NCBI GenBank assembly: GCA_900756155.1
Contig: CAAEJV010000004.1
Span: 1 to 64,000 of the forward strand
Origin: Pasteurellaceae bacterium
GTDB lineage: Bacteria; Pseudomonadota; Gammaproteobacteria; Enterobacterales; Pasteurellaceae
Reading direction: 5' to 3'
Length of the DNA stretch: 64,000 bases
Each line of letters opens with the position of its first letter. Position 1 is the stretch's first letter. Below the pieces are notes generated by a model. The model saw only the letters and a program-made list of their open reading frames with translations. It was not told the DNA's origin and searched no databases. The translations under genes and the position numbers were made by a program. Positions 7,429 to 14,639 of the stretch are shown here, one piece after another.

Positions 7429-8171
7429 AATTCCAGCTCCTTGGCTTCGTCTTCCACAGGCTTAACGTTTTCGCCGCGCTTGAACGGTTTTTCAGGCTGC
7501 ATTTTGCGGATAAATCGGGTTTTCAGACGACCTTCTGTATCGTCGATGCTTGGAAACTCAATCACACCGTCTTGCATATTCGCCATCCAAAAACGGCTGA
7601 CCAATTCGGGCTTTCCGGTTTCTTCGGGATAGCCGAAGCTGTGGAACATTAAACCGAAATCCAAGTTGTCGATTTCATCGTAAAAGCCAGCTTTCCCATC
7701 TCGACTTGGACTGCCAAACTCGCAAGGCTCAACATAACCTTGACAATCGCGCGTACCGAGAAAAATATCCTGCCGACCGCCGCGTTCCAGCATTCGCTCA
7801 GCAATGGCAATATGTTTGCCGAAATTACGGTCGCCTGCCAATTCTTCCCAATGCTCATTCCATTCAAAATGGGCTTCCACTTGGTATTCCACGTCCTGTA
7901 AAAAGGTGTAAATCGCCAAGGTATTACCACCGTTCCAATCCAGCGGCTTGGTAGATTTGCTTTGGGTACGGATGGGCTTCATTACTCGGATGCGATCGAT
8001 GCACCAAATCAACGTGGGTTTCCAATAGATGCTTTTGATAATGCCTTTAATAGCTTCGTATGTCGGTACTTGGTAGCTGAATTTTTCGCCGCCGATTTTG
8101 GTGACAGGGTCTGTAAACAGGGCTTGCCGTCCCCAGACACGGAAACTGATTTTATGGTTTTTATAGTCCAT
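7425..8171 (-). CDS. cas5c: crRNA-processing endonuclease Cas5c (Cas5d, type I-C)
   Basis: In type I-C, Cas5 replaces Cas6 and cuts the repeat RNA below its hairpin, then stays on the 5' handle. The 248 residues begin MDYKNHKISFRVWGRQALFTDP, with the family-typical YEAIKGIIKSIYWKP. Lys119-His120 (in NFGKHIAIAER) and Tyr49 fall where the Bacillus halodurans catalytic residues Lys116, His117 and Tyr46 are known. The ATG is 8 bp after cas3 and the stop overlaps the cas8c start. A perfect AG-mucDUS lies at 7522-7533. Confidence 0.96.
   Translation of the reverse strand: MDYKNHKISFRVWGRQALFTDPVTKIGGEKFSYQVPTYEAIKGIIKSIYWKPTLIWCIDRIRVMKPIRTQSKSTKPLDWNGGNTLAIYTFLQDVEYQVEAHFEWNEHWEELAGDRNFGKHIAIAERMLERGGRQDIFLGTRDCQGYVEPCEFGSPSRDGKAGFYDEIDNLDFGLMFHSFGYPEETGKPELVSRFWMANMQDGVIEFPSIDDTEGRLKTRFIRKMQPEKPFKRGENVKPVEDEAKELEL
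7522..7533 (-). repeat. Neisserial uptake sequence, AG-mucDUS dialect
   Basis: Perfect AGGTCGTCTGAA on the minus strand inside cas5. A GCAGCCTGAA core (Kingella-like dialect, minus strand) lies close by at 7491-7500. Confidence 0.85.
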
Positions 8172-8179
8172 ATTGCTCC

Positions 8180-10663
8180 TTAATAATTCAAAAAAGTCAT
8201 GTCGCTTGTTTCATCCACAGACAAGCCGAAATCGTCGTTGTAAGGGCGTCCTTTGAGATAATAAATGCCCGAGCCTTCAATGGTTTCATGCAGGGCGTTT
8301 TCTTTTTGCAATTTACCCCAAACGTTGGGGAAGACGTTCACACTGTAACGTTGGGCTTTTTGCAAAGTTCGGTGCATTTCTTTCGGATCCCATTCGCCAC
8401 AGAGTTTGGCAATGAGTTCCGCGCCTTCGCCATACGGCACAATCACGGCGTGTGTCGGTGCGTCTATGGCTTGGAAAGCGCGCCCTGCACTTTTGAAGGA
8501 TTGCATCAGCAACGGCAATGGTTTGCTTCTTTTATTGTTTTTTTCACCATAAGGATTCAGCGCGTTATCGCTCAACCAATCCAGCAGTGAACCTGTTGCG
8601 CTGTTTTTGATGGAATACGCCATTTCATCACTACGCTGGTAAAAATAGTATTCAAAATAAAGCTCCATCGCGGCAGGCTGCAAAATATCCTGTCCGGCAA
8701 AATCGCGAAACACGCGTTCGGCATGGGTTTTACCTGCCTGAATATCGGGTAATATCCGCGTAAAATCCTGTTCCTGTAAATTCAATACATAAACCAATCC
8801 TTTATCTACTTCTTTATGCCGGTTGCAACGTCCCGCCGCTTGGGCAATGCTGTCCAATCCGCCCAAAGCACGAATCACGCAAGCCATGGAAATATCCACG
8901 CCCGCTTCAATGAGCTGGGTGCTGATGCAGATAACGGGTTGTTTTTTTTCCAAACGAGCTTTGATGGTGTCAAAAATCGCTTTGCGGTGCGCCGCGCATT
9001 GGTTGGTACTTAAATGAAACAATACCTCGGGCGGCACGTTCTGCCTTTGGCAATATTGATAAAGCTCTTGCGCCCATTTTTTGGTATTGACGATAAATAG
9101 GCAGCTTGGGGTCGTGGCAAACTGTTCCAGTAAAAACGCGCCCGCTTCATCTACATTCCAGCCGCCTGCTTTTTCATTAAATCGGATTTCTACTCGGGAT
9201 AACTCTTCAAATAATTTATCCAAATCCTGATGCTTGCCCATGATTTCGGCGTTTTCAGGCAACCTTAACAAACCGCGTGCGGTAATGGCCCCCCTTTTAT
9301 CTTCAGGAAAATTCTGCAAGCCTGATTTGCCGAGCAAAGGCTGCGTCGCCGTGCACAAAACTGCTGTGCTTTTGCCAAATGTCGTCAACCAGTTCAGTAC
9401 ATTGCAAAACAAATGCACGCATTTCACAGGCAAGGTTTGAATTTCATCAAAAATCAGCACCGCATTGGTCATCGGGTGGATATGGCGTGCACCGCGTGTA
9501 CCGCCGCCGAACCAAGCATCCAAGAACTGTACCATCGTGGTAAATACAATGGGCTTATCCCAGTTTTCGGACAATAATTTGTCCTGCCAGCTTTGTTTTT
9601 CAGGTTCTAAATTAGAATGGTGTTCGAGCACCCAATCTTCGCCGAGAATTTCACGCACGGCTTGGGCATTTTGGTCGATGATGGAAGTATAGGGAATGAT
9701 GTAGATAATGCGGTCGAGATTGTGCTTTTGTGCATGATGTAGAGCGTAGCGCAGACTGGCTAATGTTTTGCCACCACCTGTCGGTACGGTCAACGTATAA
9801 ATGCCTTGAGAATCGACCGCTCTTTTTAAGCAGTCGTCTGAAATTCGACGGCGGATTTCGTCAATAGGTTTGATTTCTTCGGCAGGACGATTTTCAAAAC
9901 CTGCTAATTTGACTTCCAATTTATCAATTGCTGATTGCCAATCTGGTTTTTCCGCCAAGCGGCGGACTTCTTTTTGTGCTTCCCGTTCAAAATCCGAGCT
10001 GTTGATACGGTCGGCATCAATCAGGCAGCTAAACAGGAAACGGGTCAGGCAGCCGAGATAGAATTCTTTGATTTTTTCATTGATTGTTGAGTCGGAAATA
10101 ATCGGCTTCACCGCTTTGAGCAGGCTGCGAATCAGGTTTTCTCCTGCCAATTCATGTGCTTTTTGCCGAATGACTTCATCGGCATTTCGTTCGCACTCCG
10201 CCAAATGCGTCAGTTCATCAGTTTTATTAAACCGCTCAATCCATTTCGGATTACCTTCTCCATCCAAACAGTCAATCAAACCTTCGCCGTGGTGTGATGC
10301 TATGCATAAACCCAGCATTTGTCCTAAAAATTCGCCGATGCCCTGTGCCGCACCGAATTTTCTCAATTCGCGGTAAACCCATTGCGCACCGGCGGTGGAA
10401 TGATCCACTTTACTGCCGTCCGGCGTACTTTCTTCATCATCCAAGTCAGGATTGAACAAACCCGTTTCATCGTGGATATATTTTTGGAATTTGCGGGAGT
10501 ATTTACCGAAATCATGCATGAGTCCAAGTAATTCACCAGCTGATTCTAAATTTAGTTTTTGAGCGAATACTTTGGCAAGAGCAGCAGTTTCTTTCAAATG
10601 GGCTTGAACGGATTGGATTTGTTCATCTGATTTTCGGAGATGGGCGATATAAGGATCTTTCAA
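8180..10663 (-). CDS. cas3: CRISPR helicase-nuclease Cas3 (type I-C)
   Basis: The effector that unwinds and degrades target DNA after Cascade binding. An N-terminal HD nuclease domain shows GLMHDFGKYSRKF (metal-binding His-Asp) and a second His in ASHHGEG. The helicase follows with PTGGGKT (Walker A), IIPYTSIIDQ, FDEIQTLP (DExH-like box), SATQP-like CTATQP and the C-terminal QAAGRCNRH. No ATG fits; I chose the TTG at 10661-10663 (product MKDPYIAHLRK), which has GGGA ten bases upstream and matches how I-C Cas3 proteins begin. A TTG at 10693 would add ten residues but lies in the predicted promoter palindrome. A neisserial 10-mer core lies at 9833-9842. Confidence 0.96.
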   Translation of the reverse strand: MKDPYIAHLRKSDEQIQSVQAHLKETAALAKVFAQKLNLESAGELLGLMHDFGKYSRKFQKYIHDETGLFNPDLDDEESTPDGSKVDHSTAGAQWVYRELRKFGAAQGIGEFLGQMLGLCIASHHGEGLIDCLDGEGNPKWIERFNKTDELTHLAECERNADEVIRQKAHELAGENLIRSLLKAVKPIISDSTINEKIKEFYLGCLTRFLFSCLIDADRINSSDFEREAQKEVRRLAEKPDWQSAIDKLEVKLAGFENRPAEEIKPIDEIRRRISDDCLKRAVDSQGIYTLTVPTGGGKTLASLRYALHHAQKHNLDRIIYIIPYTSIIDQNAQAVREILGEDWVLEHHSNLEPEKQSWQDKLLSENWDKPIVFTTMVQFLDAWFGGGTRGARHIHPMTNAVLIFDEIQTLPVKCVHLFCNVLNWLTTFGKSTAVLCTATQPLLGKSGLQNFPEDKRGAITARGLLRLPENAEIMGKHQDLDKLFEELSRVEIRFNEKAGGWNVDEAGAFLLEQFATTPSCLFIVNTKKWAQELYQYCQRQNVPPEVLFHLSTNQCAAHRKAIFDTIKARLEKKQPVICISTQLIEAGVDISMACVIRALGGLDSIAQAAGRCNRHKEVDKGLVYVLNLQEQDFTRILPDIQAGKTHAERVFRDFAGQDILQPAAMELYFEYYFYQRSDEMAYSIKNSATGSLLDWLSDNALNPYGEKNNKRSKPLPLLMQSFKSAGRAFQAIDAPTHAVIVPYGEGAELIAKLCGEWDPKEMHRTLQKAQRYSVNVFPNVWGKLQKENALHETIEGSGIYYLKGRPYNDDFGLSVDETSDMTFLNY

Positions 10664-10673
10664 GGCTATTATC

Positions 10674-10696
10674 CCATTGTTAAATATAAACAATGG
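10674..10696. promoter_or_regulatory. Perfect palindrome at the cas3 transcription start
   Basis: CCATTGTT (10674-10681) and AACAATGG (10689-10696) are exact inverted repeats with a 7-bp spacer. The palindrome covers the predicted start of transcription and the leader of cas3, where a repressor would act. The binding protein is unknown. Confidence 0.55.
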
Positions 10697-10700
10697 AAAT

Positions 10701-10728
10701 AGTGTATGCTTTTTTATTGTAGCTTCAA
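10701..10728 (-). promoter_or_regulatory. Candidate cas operon promoter
   Basis: On the minus strand TTGAAG (10723-10728) and TACACT (10701-10706) are spaced by 16 bp, each matching consensus at 4 of 6 bases. Transcription would start near 10694, about 30 nt before the chosen cas3 start codon. Confidence 0.35.
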
Positions 10729-10754
10729 TATGTTCATGAAATATATATTAAATT

Positions 10755-10770
10755 TGTGATCTATATCTCA
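10755..10770. promoter_or_regulatory. CRP-like site upstream of cas3
   Basis: TGTGATCTATATCTCA matches the CRP consensus TGTGA-N6-TCACA at 9 of 10 half-site bases and has A/T-rich flanks. Its centre is about 68 bp upstream of the predicted start, near a usual class I activation position. Both neighbouring genes run leftward, so cas3 is the only gene it can serve from upstream. Confidence 0.5.
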
Positions 10771-10788
10771 AAATTTATTTTAGGACAT

Positions 10789-10819
10789 AAAAAAAGCCCT
10801 TTCAAAAAGGTGAAAGGGC
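10789..10819 (-). terminator. Terminator of trhP
   Basis: GCCCTTTC (10796-10803) pairs with GAAAGGGC (10812-10819); read leftward the hairpin is followed by a run of seven T. Confidence 0.8.
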
Positions 10820-10918
10820 AAAATATTTGGAGTCATACTATGAGTTGTTGAATTAACAAATCAGGTATGGGATGTATTATAGTGCATTCATTAACAAATG
10901 CAACAATTTTTTAACAAA

Positions 10919-12298
10919 TTAATTGTGTGGATTGCGCGTGTTGGTGTTGACCAAGTTACGCATCAACAATGCATAATCAAGTTGGATGTCTTGTGGCACA
11001 TCTAAAAAGACAAAGTGACCATCGCCAAGTGCGGCTTCAACATTTTCGTTTTTGCGATTGAGCATTTTTTCAATTTTAAAGACGATGTTGCCTTGTGGGG
11101 TCATCATTTCCACTTCATCACCAAGCAAGAATTTGTTTTTCACTGCGACTTCGGCCATACCTTGTTCATTACGTTTACCGGTAAATTCACCGACAAATTG
11201 TTGGCGTTCAGAGATAGAGTAGCCATATTCGTAATTTTGGTATTCATCGTGCGTATGGCGACGTAAGAAACCTTCGGTATAACCACGATGCGCAAGGGAT
11301 TCCAACGTATCCATTAAGCTTTCATCAAATGGTTTACCCGCAGCCGCATCATCAATGGCTTTGCGATAAACTTGTGCGGTTCTTGCGCAGTAATAGAATG
11401 ATTTAGTACGACCTTCGATTTTTAGAGAATGCACACCAAGTGCGGTCAATTTTTCTACGTGTTGTACTGCGCGCAGGTCTTTTGAGTTCATAAAGTAAGT
11501 GCCGTGCTCATCTTCAAACGCCGTCATTTGCTCATCTGGCTTTTGTGATTCGGTGTAAAGGAAGACTTTATCCGTTACTGAGCCTTCGCCTAAGGTTGGT
11601 GCCACATTTTTCACTTCAATTTGTTGAGCAGGATCGATTTTAGGCACAATGTTGCCCACTTCATCCGTGGTGCCTTCTTCCATTTTGTATTCCCAACGGC
11701 AAGCATTAGTGCAAGTACCTTGGTTTGGGTCGCGTTTGTTGATATAGCCAGAAAGCAAGCAGCGGCCAGAATACGCCATACATAACGCACCGTGTACGAA
11801 AATTTCGAGTTCGATATCAGGCACGTGTTGGCGAATTTCAGCGATCTCTTCAATGGATAATTCGCGCGATAAAATCACACGGGTTAATCCCATTTGTTTC
11901 CAGAATTTGACGGTCGCCCAGTTTACCGCATTCGCTTGTACAGAAAGGTGAATATCAATATCCGGGAAGTTTTCACGCACCAACATGATTAAGCCTGGGT
12001 CAGACATAATTAAGGCATCAGGGCCCATGTCGATCACAGGTTGTAAATCTTTGATAAAAGTTTTGAGTTTGGAGTTATGCGGTGCAATGTTTACCACTAC
12101 ATAGAATTTTTTGCCAAGTGCATGGGCTTCATCGATCCCAATTTTTAAATTGGCATGATTAAATTCATTGTTACGTACACGTAAGCTGTAACGTGGTTGG
12201 CCTGCATAAACAGCATCGGCGCCATACGCGAAGGCGTAGCGCATATTTTTAAGGGAGCCCGCAGGGGAAAGTAATTCAGGTTTAAATGGGGTTGTCAT
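10919..12298 (-). CDS. trhP: tRNA hydroxylation protein, peptidase U32 family (TrhP/YegQ)
   Basis: The 459 residues match YegQ/TrhP, which with prephenate-derived chemistry makes 5-hydroxyuridine at tRNA position 34. The start FKPELLSPAGSLKNMRYAFAYGADAVYAG and the U32 signature region (LEIFVHGALCMAYSGRCLLSGY, with the cysteines of a probable iron-sulphur site further on, CTNACRWEY) are clear. Later EGRTKS and a C-terminal beta domain complete the family layout. It stands alone between the purine permease and the cas operon, with a terminator behind it. It is a backbone gene and marks the right border of the imported cas region. Confidence 0.93.
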   Translation of the reverse strand: MTTPFKPELLSPAGSLKNMRYAFAYGADAVYAGQPRYSLRVRNNEFNHANLKIGIDEAHALGKKFYVVVNIAPHNSKLKTFIKDLQPVIDMGPDALIMSDPGLIMLVRENFPDIDIHLSVQANAVNWATVKFWKQMGLTRVILSRELSIEEIAEIRQHVPDIELEIFVHGALCMAYSGRCLLSGYINKRDPNQGTCTNACRWEYKMEEGTTDEVGNIVPKIDPAQQIEVKNVAPTLGEGSVTDKVFLYTESQKPDEQMTAFEDEHGTYFMNSKDLRAVQHVEKLTALGVHSLKIEGRTKSFYYCARTAQVYRKAIDDAAAGKPFDESLMDTLESLAHRGYTEGFLRRHTHDEYQNYEYGYSISERQQFVGEFTGKRNEQGMAEVAVKNKFLLGDEVEMMTPQGNIVFKIEKMLNRKNENVEAALGDGHFVFLDVPQDIQLDYALLMRNLVNTNTRNPHN

Positions 12299-12434
12299 AA
12301 TGTTCTCTTGTCTGATTTCAGGTCAGTAGCTTGCTTTTGGCAAGCCGTATTAAAGGCCTGTATTTTAGGCGGATTTAGGGATTTGTAAAGTAAAAGTGCG
12401 GTTGGTTTTTCGATAGTTTTTTAAGGCGAGAAAT

Positions 12435-12459
12435 AAAAAAGGCGAACCATTCGTTCGCC
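12435..12459 (-). terminator. Terminator of the purine permease gene
   Basis: GGCGAAC (12441-12447) pairs with GTTCGCC (12453-12459); read leftward it is followed by six T. Confidence 0.8.
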
Positions 12460-12478
12460 TTATCAAGATTGTATTTGA

Positions 12479-13795
12479 TTAAATCGCCCAGCCGCCCGCA
12501 TAGAATGCAACAAGGACAACGGCGATAATGATTGTGCCAATGTTGAGTTTTTTCACATCGCCACTCACGATACGACCAATTACTAATGCCGCAAAGCCAA
12601 GCATGATACCGGTTACGATGTTTGCCGTTAACACGATGAATACCGCGCAAACTAAGCCGCTCATTGCGCCCACGAAATCATCGAAGTCTAATTTGCTCAC
12701 ATTGCTTAGCATTAATAAGCCCACATACATTAACGCCGGTGCAGTTGCATAACCAGGCACTAAGAATGCAAGTGGTTGAAAGAATAACATTAATAAGAAT
12801 AATACGCCGACCACGATAGCGGTGATACCCGTTTTACCGCCTGCGGCTGTCCCCGCTGCTGATTCGATATAAACAGCGGCTGGCGCAGTACCGAATAAAC
12901 CTGAGAATAAGCTACTCACGGAGTCAGAGGTTAAGGCTTTACCACCGTTGATGATTTGTCCATCTTTATCTAATAAGTCTGCTTGACCTGCAACGGCACG
13001 AATCGTACCAGTTGCATCAAATACAGCAGTCATCACTAACGCAAAGACAATGGGTAAAATGGCTGGTTGTAATGCACCTTGTAAATCTAATTGTAAGAAA
13101 AGTGAGTTTTCACCAAAGGTTGGCATTTTGAAAATTTGGCCATTGAATGTTACGTTTGGATCGAAGATTAAACCGACGATAGTAATCGCGATGATGACCC
13201 ATAAAATTCCGCCTTTCACTTTCATTTTTTCTAAGCCGATAATGAATGCAAGACCGATTAAAGACATCATTACTGGGAATGAGGTAAAATCGCCTAATTT
13301 AACCGGTAAACCCGCTTGGTTGCCGACCACTAAGCCTACGCCATTTGCGGCGATTAAAAGTAAGAATAAGCCGATCCCGATCCCTGCACCGTGCGCGATG
13401 CTTGATGGCAGGTTACGTAAGATCCAAGAGCGAATACCTGTCGCAGAGATTAAGGTGAATACCAAACCCATAAGGAATACCGCACCTAATGCCACAGGAA
13501 TAGAAACATGTTGACCAATCACTAAGCTAAATGCGGTGAAAGCAGTTAATGAAATCGCACAGCCGATCGCCATTGGCGCATTTGCCCAAAATCCGATTAA
13601 GATCGATCCAAGCCCCGCGACTAAACAGGTTGCGATAAACACTGATTCTGCTGGAAAGCCTGCATCACCAAGCATTTTAGGCACAACAATCACGGAATAT
13701 ACCATGGCTAAGAAGGTGGTTAAACCCGCGATGATTTCTTGACGAACCGTTGAACCGCGTTTGCTGAGTTCAAAGGTTTTTTCTAAACTTGACAT
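12479..13795 (-). CDS. Purine permease, AzgA-like NCS2 family
   Basis: An inner-membrane proton symporter for purine bases, most like the adenine or guanine/hypoxanthine permeases of E. coli (AdeP, GhxP). The 438-residue product is almost wholly hydrophobic, with about 12-14 membrane segments. It begins MSSLEKTFELSKRGSTVRQEIIAGLTTFLAMVYSVIVVP, the usual start of this subfamily. The mid-protein ALVMTAVFDATGTIRAVAGQA is the substrate-site motif region. I chose the ATG at 13795 over an upstream TTG-type start. A PurR-type operator lies 57-72 bp upstream, consistent with control by guanine or hypoxanthine. The exact substrate cannot be read. Confidence 0.88.
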   Translation of the reverse strand: MSSLEKTFELSKRGSTVRQEIIAGLTTFLAMVYSVIVVPKMLGDAGFPAESVFIATCLVAGLGSILIGFWANAPMAIGCAISLTAFTAFSLVIGQHVSIPVALGAVFLMGLVFTLISATGIRSWILRNLPSSIAHGAGIGIGLFLLLIAANGVGLVVGNQAGLPVKLGDFTSFPVMMSLIGLAFIIGLEKMKVKGGILWVIIAITIVGLIFDPNVTFNGQIFKMPTFGENSLFLQLDLQGALQPAILPIVFALVMTAVFDATGTIRAVAGQADLLDKDGQIINGGKALTSDSVSSLFSGLFGTAPAAVYIESAAGTAAGGKTGITAIVVGVLFLLMLFFQPLAFLVPGYATAPALMYVGLLMLSNVSKLDFDDFVGAMSGLVCAVFIVLTANIVTGIMLGFAALVIGRIVSGDVKKLNIGTIIIAVVLVAFYAGGWAI

Positions 13796-13851
13796 AAAGT
13801 CCCCTAGGTTAATAATCAAAAAGATGTGCTATTTTATAGTAAATCATTTAA

Positions 13852-13867
13852 AAGTAAACGTTTGCGT
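13852..13867. promoter_or_regulatory. PurR-type operator
   Basis: AAGTAAACGTTTGCGT matches the PurR consensus ACGCAAACGTTTGCGT at 14 of 16 positions, with the right half perfect. It lies just upstream of the purine permease gene, a logical target. Confidence 0.7.
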
Positions 13868-13992
13868 AATTGTTTTATTGACGTTGGATAGGAAAGTGCG
13901 GTCGCTTTTGAGGATGTTTTTCCCATATTTTTTTATCGGCTAAAAACTGCTATACTCTGAAAGTTTTTAACGTAATCAAAAAAGGAAAAACA

Positions 13993-14523
13993 ATGGCTGA
14001 TTTTAATCAAATTTTAACGCCAGGCGATGTAGATGCCGGCATTATCAATGTGGTAAATGAAATTCCAGCAGGTAGCTGCCACAAAATCGAATGGAACCGT
14101 AAAGTTGCCGCGTTCCAATTAGACCGTGTTGAGCCAGCGATCTTCGCAAAACCAACTAACTATGGTTTCATTCCACAAACTTTAGACGAAGATGGCGATG
14201 AGTTAGACGTTTTATTATTAACTCGCCAACCACTTGCAACTGGTGTATTCCTAGAAGCAAAAGTAATCGGTGTGATGAAATTCGTTGATGATGGCGAAGT
14301 GGACGATAAAATCGTTTGTGTGCCAGCAGATGATCGCGATACCGGCAATGCATACAACAGCCTTGCAGATGTACCTGCGCAATTAATCAAACAAATTGAA
14401 TTCCACTTCAATAACTACAAAGCATTGAAAAAACCAGGTTCAACGAAAGTGACTCACTGGGGCGATGTAGAAGAAGCGAAAGAAGTGATTCGTGAATCTA
14501 TCAAACGTTGGAACGAACGTTAA
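13993..14523 (+). CDS. ppa: Inorganic pyrophosphatase, family I
   Basis: Cytoplasmic enzyme that hydrolyses pyrophosphate to two phosphates and so pulls biosynthetic reactions forward. The 176 residues are the bacterial family I length. IEWNRKVAAFQLDR, ANYGFIPQT-like TNYGFIPQTL, and the signature DEDGDELDVLL with the metal-binding aspartates are present, followed by VPADDRD. AAAAAGGAAAAA precedes the ATG, and a TATACT -10-like hexamer lies at 13951-13956. It is a single gene with its own terminator, divergent from the permease. Confidence 0.97.
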   Translation: MADFNQILTPGDVDAGIINVVNEIPAGSCHKIEWNRKVAAFQLDRVEPAIFAKPTNYGFIPQTLDEDGDELDVLLLTRQPLATGVFLEAKVIGVMKFVDDGEVDDKIVCVPADDRDTGNAYNSLADVPAQLIKQIEFHFNNYKALKKPGSTKVTHWGDVEEAKEVIRESIKRWNER

Positions 14524-14543
14524 TTTTTCATGTTAATGAATTT

Positions 14544-14576
14544 AAAAGGCATCAGATTGATGCCTTTTGTTTTTTA
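14544..14576 (+). terminator. Terminator of ppa
   Basis: AAAAGGCATCA (14544-14554) pairs with TGATGCCTTTT (14558-14568) around GAT, followed by a T-rich tail. Confidence 0.85.
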
Positions 14577-14591
14577 TGTATCTATAAGCAA

Positions 14592-14625
14592 AAAAAGTGC
14601 GGTCAAAATTGACCGCACTTTTTGT
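14592..14625. terminator. Uptake-signal pair acting as two-way terminator
   Basis: AAGTGCGGTCAA and TTGACCGCACTT face each other with two bases between, flanked by A and T runs. It lies between the 3' ends of ppa and the autotransporter. In Haemophilus, inverted uptake-signal pairs often serve as terminators. Confidence 0.8.
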
Positions 14626-14639
14626 CTCATTAAATATCG

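Noticed and set aside
9833..9842. A fifth full neisserial 12-mer in cas3
   Set aside because: Only the 10-mer core GTCGTCTGAA is exact; the two leading bases are CA and not AG, so I count it as a core only.
13050..13514. A 154-codon plus-strand ORF
   Set aside because: It is a shadow of the purine permease gene with no ribosome site or known features.
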